Assembly (NCBI GenBank): GCA_964023275.1
Contig: OZ029927.1
Span: 19,520,762-19,584,761 of the forward strand
DNA from: Norana najaformis
Taxonomy: Eukaryota > Annelida > Clitellata > Crassiclitellata > Hormogastridae
Length of the DNA: 64,000 bases
Reading direction: 5' to 3'
The notes beneath the pieces were generated by a model. The model had not been told where the DNA came from and made no database searches. It was given only the letters and a program-made list of their open reading frames with translations. The translations under genes were made by a program, and so were the position numbers. This document shows, in pieces, positions 62,101 through 64,000 of this stretch (the first letter of the stretch is position 1; every line of letters begins with the position of its first letter).

Positions 62101-64000
62101 TTATAAGACTACCTTATTATAATGCTCAGTATAATTTGGTACGGGCTCAAGGGCCTAAAGAAAGGAAATGAACGCCTCCCCTATGTCTCACTTGTGGGAT
62201 ATGGGATACTTTACTTAGTTACTTTGCTTGTTGTAATGCTTTTCATTCCTTGGTGGCATTATAGTACAGCACAGTTGTCTGGTCCATAGCATGACAGGTG
62301 TGTAATTCAGTGATTGCAGGTTTGCACCTTCTCGGCCATCTCTATGTAATGACCCCGAACACGTTGTTGTTCTCATACACTCATTGTGTGTTAGATTAAT
62401 CTTTACTGACTGTGAGCACGTAATAAGTAAAGTATCCCGTATCCCACAAGTGAGACGTTGGGCAGGAGCTCATTTAATTTTCTTTAGGCCCTTGAGCCAG
62501 CAGTGGACGAATCCCAAGGTCCTGGACGCAGGGCCAGTGCATCAGAGGACTTGACATTCACTTCCCAGCTTATGCCAATTCCAAATTATACTGCTTGGTG
62601 ACAGAGGCACGGTGTGCACAAACAACTTGCCCAGGGTCATTACATGGAGACGAACCCGCAACCACATGATCATTAACCAGTCGCATTACCGATAGACCAC
62701 TGTGCATCAGGTAAATGCAATAAACAGAATAAGTAACTAATAATAGTGAATTTCAAACGTGTTTGATTTGCATCGGGAGGCAATATTTCTGTTTTGTTAG
62801 GGTTTCTTTCGCCGTAGCATGCAGAAGCGCGTCGAATATCGCTGCCTGCGCGACGGCAAATGTCAGGTGATGCGTATCAACCGAAACCGCTGCCAGTACT
62901 GTCGTTTCAAGAAGTGTCTGGCGGTTGGAATGTCAAGAGACTGTAAGTCGTGTTGTCTGCAGCTAAAGAGCTGTAAAACTCCATTATCCCAAAGCACTCA
63001 TATCCTACTCTTAACTGTTTTCAAAAACAGCGTATATGCTGAGACTTGTTCCACACGTGGCTGCAGTCAGCAAATTACTGTACATGTACAGCACCCTTTT
63101 TGGCCTCGGCCTACTATGGCACTCTGTACATTGTCTTATTATTATTACTGTTATTATTATTATTATAATTATTATTAATAATTTTAATATTATTATTATT
63201 ATTAGGCCGTTGAGTCAGCAGTGGATAAATCCCAAGGTCCTAGACACGAGACCAGCGCATCTTGGGACTGATGTTTACTTCCCAGCTTATGCCACTATCA
63301 AATTCCACTGCTTCGTGACAGAGCCAAGTGTGTGCACGAACAACGTGTCCAGGGTTGTTACATGGATTCTGTCGGCAGACTTGAACCCACAATCGTCAGA
63401 TTATTGACCAAGTGCACTATCGAATAGACCCCCTTGAGGCACTGCAAATTGTTACTTAGAATTAACCTGCTGGTGTTTTGATATTGATTATCTACATTTA
63501 TTTTAGTTTTAAAGTGCAATTATCACTCAATTTATGCTGATATGCCGCTGTGCATTATCGTAATCGTAATGTCACAGGAGAGGGTGCCTTAGAAAAGCAT
63601 GTCCTGAAGGCAGACTGCTGGGGTCACGATTACGCATTGGCTGGCAAAGTCACACCCTGACTAAATCACACCCTGACCAGTAGCACGGTTACTATGGCTG
63701 CCCTTCATTTTAACGTACACTAACTGATTCTGTTATGCTTGGAATTTGCAAGGGATGTTTTTGACCTTGCAGCTGTTCGATACGGACGTGTTCCAAAGAG
63801 GTCACTGAGCGTGGACGACCAGCCTGTCAGTACGTCCAGTCTGTCTGAGTTACAGCGAAGTCTGGACGAGGAAGCGGCAACCGAAACGCGACACCTGGAA
63901 CTCTACGACGTCATCCTCAGCGTCTCCCATTCGCACGCAGCGCACTGTGACGAAACGGAGGAAAAGGTTTCAATGCTCAGTCGACGTCTAGCGTCTCTGG
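52908..64000 (+). CDS. NR1D/E75-type (Rev-erb-like) nuclear receptor, partial at right edge
   Basis: Four exons, phases consistent: 52908-53160, 61744-61883, 62801-62942, 63773-beyond 64000. The DNA-binding domain is complete. Finger 1 is Cys110, 113, 127, 130 ([20 protein letters not shown]) with P-box EGCKG; finger 2 is Cys146, 152, 162, 165 ([20 protein letters not shown]). The segment [20 protein letters not shown] and then [13 protein letters not shown] matches the Rev-erb/E75 group of NR1 receptors, which bind a half-site with a 5' AT-rich extension and use heme as ligand. The last exon enters the hinge and the first ligand-domain helix ([19 protein letters not shown]). The intron after CEGCK is at the position conserved in nuclear receptors. 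The A/B domain (84 residues) contains a potential SUMO-type IKTE motif. Subtype (NR1D versus E75) cannot be settled without the ligand domain. Confidence 0.92.
55535..55760 (+). mobile_element. tRNA-derived SINE, family K
   Basis: gtggtgtagtggtatagtcg head (A box) and ggattcgaacc at 55590-55600 (B box), then gtagcgaccttggacaagtt, ending in (ATC)n. It is followed by a LINE-B coding-end fragment (tacgaactcaccagcacttc, atcgactcaaaactg). Confidence 0.8.
56065..56565. repeat. Minisatellite, ~55-60-bp unit, about 9 degenerate copies
   Basis: Units of tgttacctttacctttgtgc, ttctgaagagtttctgtag and aggcatgtaaataagt; some units lack the middle block. Confidence 0.9.
57160..57415 (+). mobile_element. 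SINE family C with duplicated head
   Basis: ggggcacggtagtctgttgg and ggggcatggtagtctattgg are two successive heads ~58 bp apart, followed by one body (gtgtagggaccttgaacaag, tagatagtggcgcttaatga). Confidence 0.78.
58338..58735. mobile_element. Possible mariner-like MITE
   Basis: Left end gtacaccgtgttctgaaaaa and right end gcattttttctggacacc are loosely inverted copies about 400 bp apart. No transposase frame. Confidence 0.35.
59098..59275. repeat. CTCT/CTGT simple repeats
   Basis: Tetranucleotide pyrimidine runs similar to those at 0.9-1.7 kb. Confidence 0.93.
59815..60345. repeat. AT-rich minisatellite (left part)
   Basis: Units of aataatataaacataatatg plus gct or act, about 21-24 bp, in higher-order groups of two or three. 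Confidence 0.93.
60345..60725 (-). pseudogene. LINE C-terminal remnant inside the AT minisatellite
   Basis: Minus strand: [35 protein letters not shown], a stop at 60506, then in another frame [20 protein letters not shown] and RNKWKRRI. This is the C-terminus of an RTE-like or related reverse transcriptase, different from the copy at 46.3 kb. The same minisatellite flanks it on both sides. Confidence 0.78.
60726..60865. repeat. AT-rich minisatellite (right part)
   Basis: Same unit as 59815-60345. Confidence 0.93.
60890..60990. repeat. LINE-A 3' end fragment
   Basis: aatcttatctcatatataat, ctttagtgccattttcttat, caattgatggtcacttcaag; diverged. Confidence 0.5.
61225..61275. repeat. Short (ATC)n microsatellite
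   Basis: Interrupted ATC/ATT triplets in the nuclear receptor intron. Confidence 0.85.
61359..61582. repeat. 56-bp tandem repeat, 4 copies
   Basis: cacttatcacaaatgtcaaa, ttcatactgtacaaccaggg and taaagtaaatacattg recur at 56-bp spacing (61359, 61415, a variant at ~61471, 61527), ending about 160 bp before exon 2. Confidence 0.93.
61744..61883 (+). CDS. Nuclear receptor exon 2 (first zinc finger)
   Basis: Acceptor ttctcttggcag; [16 protein letters not shown], then [20 protein letters not shown] and CK. Donor aag|gtatca, phase 0, exactly at the conserved receptor intron site. Confidence 0.95.
62130..62400 (+). mobile_element. SINE family D fragments
   Basis: gctcaagggcctaaagaaag and tcacttgtgggatatgggat, then a second partial head with tctatgtaatgaccccgaac. 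Two incomplete copies are probably adjacent. Confidence 0.5.
62420..62715 (-). mobile_element. SINE family D, near-complete reverse copy
   Basis: tatcccacaagtgagacgtt, gtggacgaatcccaaggtcc, ttgcccagggtcattacatg, cgaacccgcaaccacatgat, taccgatagaccactgtgc. Confidence 0.75.
62801..62942 (+). CDS. Nuclear receptor exon 3 (second zinc finger)
   Basis: Acceptor tgttttgttag; [47 protein letters not shown] plus one base. Donor gact|gtaagt. Confidence 0.95.
62943..63772 (+). other. Intron 3 of the nuclear receptor gene
   Basis: Holds a reverse family J end beside an (ATT)n run (63075-63210) and a reverse SINE-D (63213-63440); the rest is unique. Confidence 0.6.
63213..63440 (-). mobile_element. SINE family D reverse copy
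   Basis: gtggataaatcccaaggtcc, acttcccagcttatgccact, cttgaacccacaatcgtcag, ctatcgaatagacccccttg. Confidence 0.72.
63773..64000 (+). CDS. Nuclear receptor exon 4 (hinge and start of ligand domain), cut by window
   Basis: Acceptor ttgaccttgcag; [20 protein letters not shown], a Ser/Leu-rich link, then [19 protein letters not shown] and [13 protein letters not shown]. Open to the last base. Confidence 0.92.

Larger units (their letters stand above)
61884..62800 (+). other. Intron 2 of the nuclear receptor gene
   Basis: Contains SINE-D fragments in both orientations (see 62130-62400 and 62420-62715). Confidence 0.6.

Overview
The window is nuclear DNA from an animal, most likely a marine or other invertebrate bilaterian. 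Genes are split by GT-AG and a few GC-AG introns. Gene families are metazoan (nuclear receptor, glutathione synthetase, a GPRIN-type protein). More than half of the sequence is microsatellites, minisatellites, tRNA-derived SINEs, 5'-truncated LINEs, foldback elements and MITEs. I cannot name the species or phylum from sequence alone.

Layout. 1-6.0 kb: long pyrimidine-rich and TATG/AT simple repeats and one MITE. 6.25-7.93 kb (+): a one-exon reading frame ending in a motif like the C-terminal domain of G-protein-regulated inducer of neurite outgrowth (GPRIN) proteins. 8-17.6 kb: repeats, including a ~400-bp pure TACC array, a MITE nested in a SINE and two foldback elements built from LINE 3' ends. 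17.7-24.6 kb (+): a four-exon gene for a coiled-coil protein with a C-terminal C2HC finger; its last exon holds 29 copies of a 54-bp coding minisatellite and a net +1 frameshift just before the finger frame. 25.7-31.5 kb (+): a young, internally deleted Ty3/Gypsy-type LTR retrotransposon with a gag-protease-RT(partial)-integrase(C-terminal) fusion and a second C2H2-finger ORF; it is flanked by a 78-bp direct duplication rather than a short target-site duplication. 31.5-34.6 kb: LINE C-terminal remnants and AT-rich DNA. 34.64-44.90 kb (-): ten exons of glutathione synthetase (GSS), phase-consistent from about residue 30 of the human protein to the stop codon; the N-terminal exon was not securely found. 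45-52.8 kb: a 68-bp satellite, LINE fragments and microsatellites. 52.9 kb to the right edge (+): an NR1D/E75 (Rev-erb-like) nuclear receptor whose first four coding exons lie here; the gene runs off the window.

The four host genes do not form an operon and I see no shared pathway. GSS and the nuclear receptor are divergently oriented. The clearest unusual structures are the LTR element (long flanking duplication, accessory zinc-finger ORF, dense TAATTA array in U3), the coding 54-bp VNTR with its frameshift, and the foldback elements derived from LINE tails. Exon boundaries were set by reading splice sites and checking phase by hand; no alignment or database search was run.
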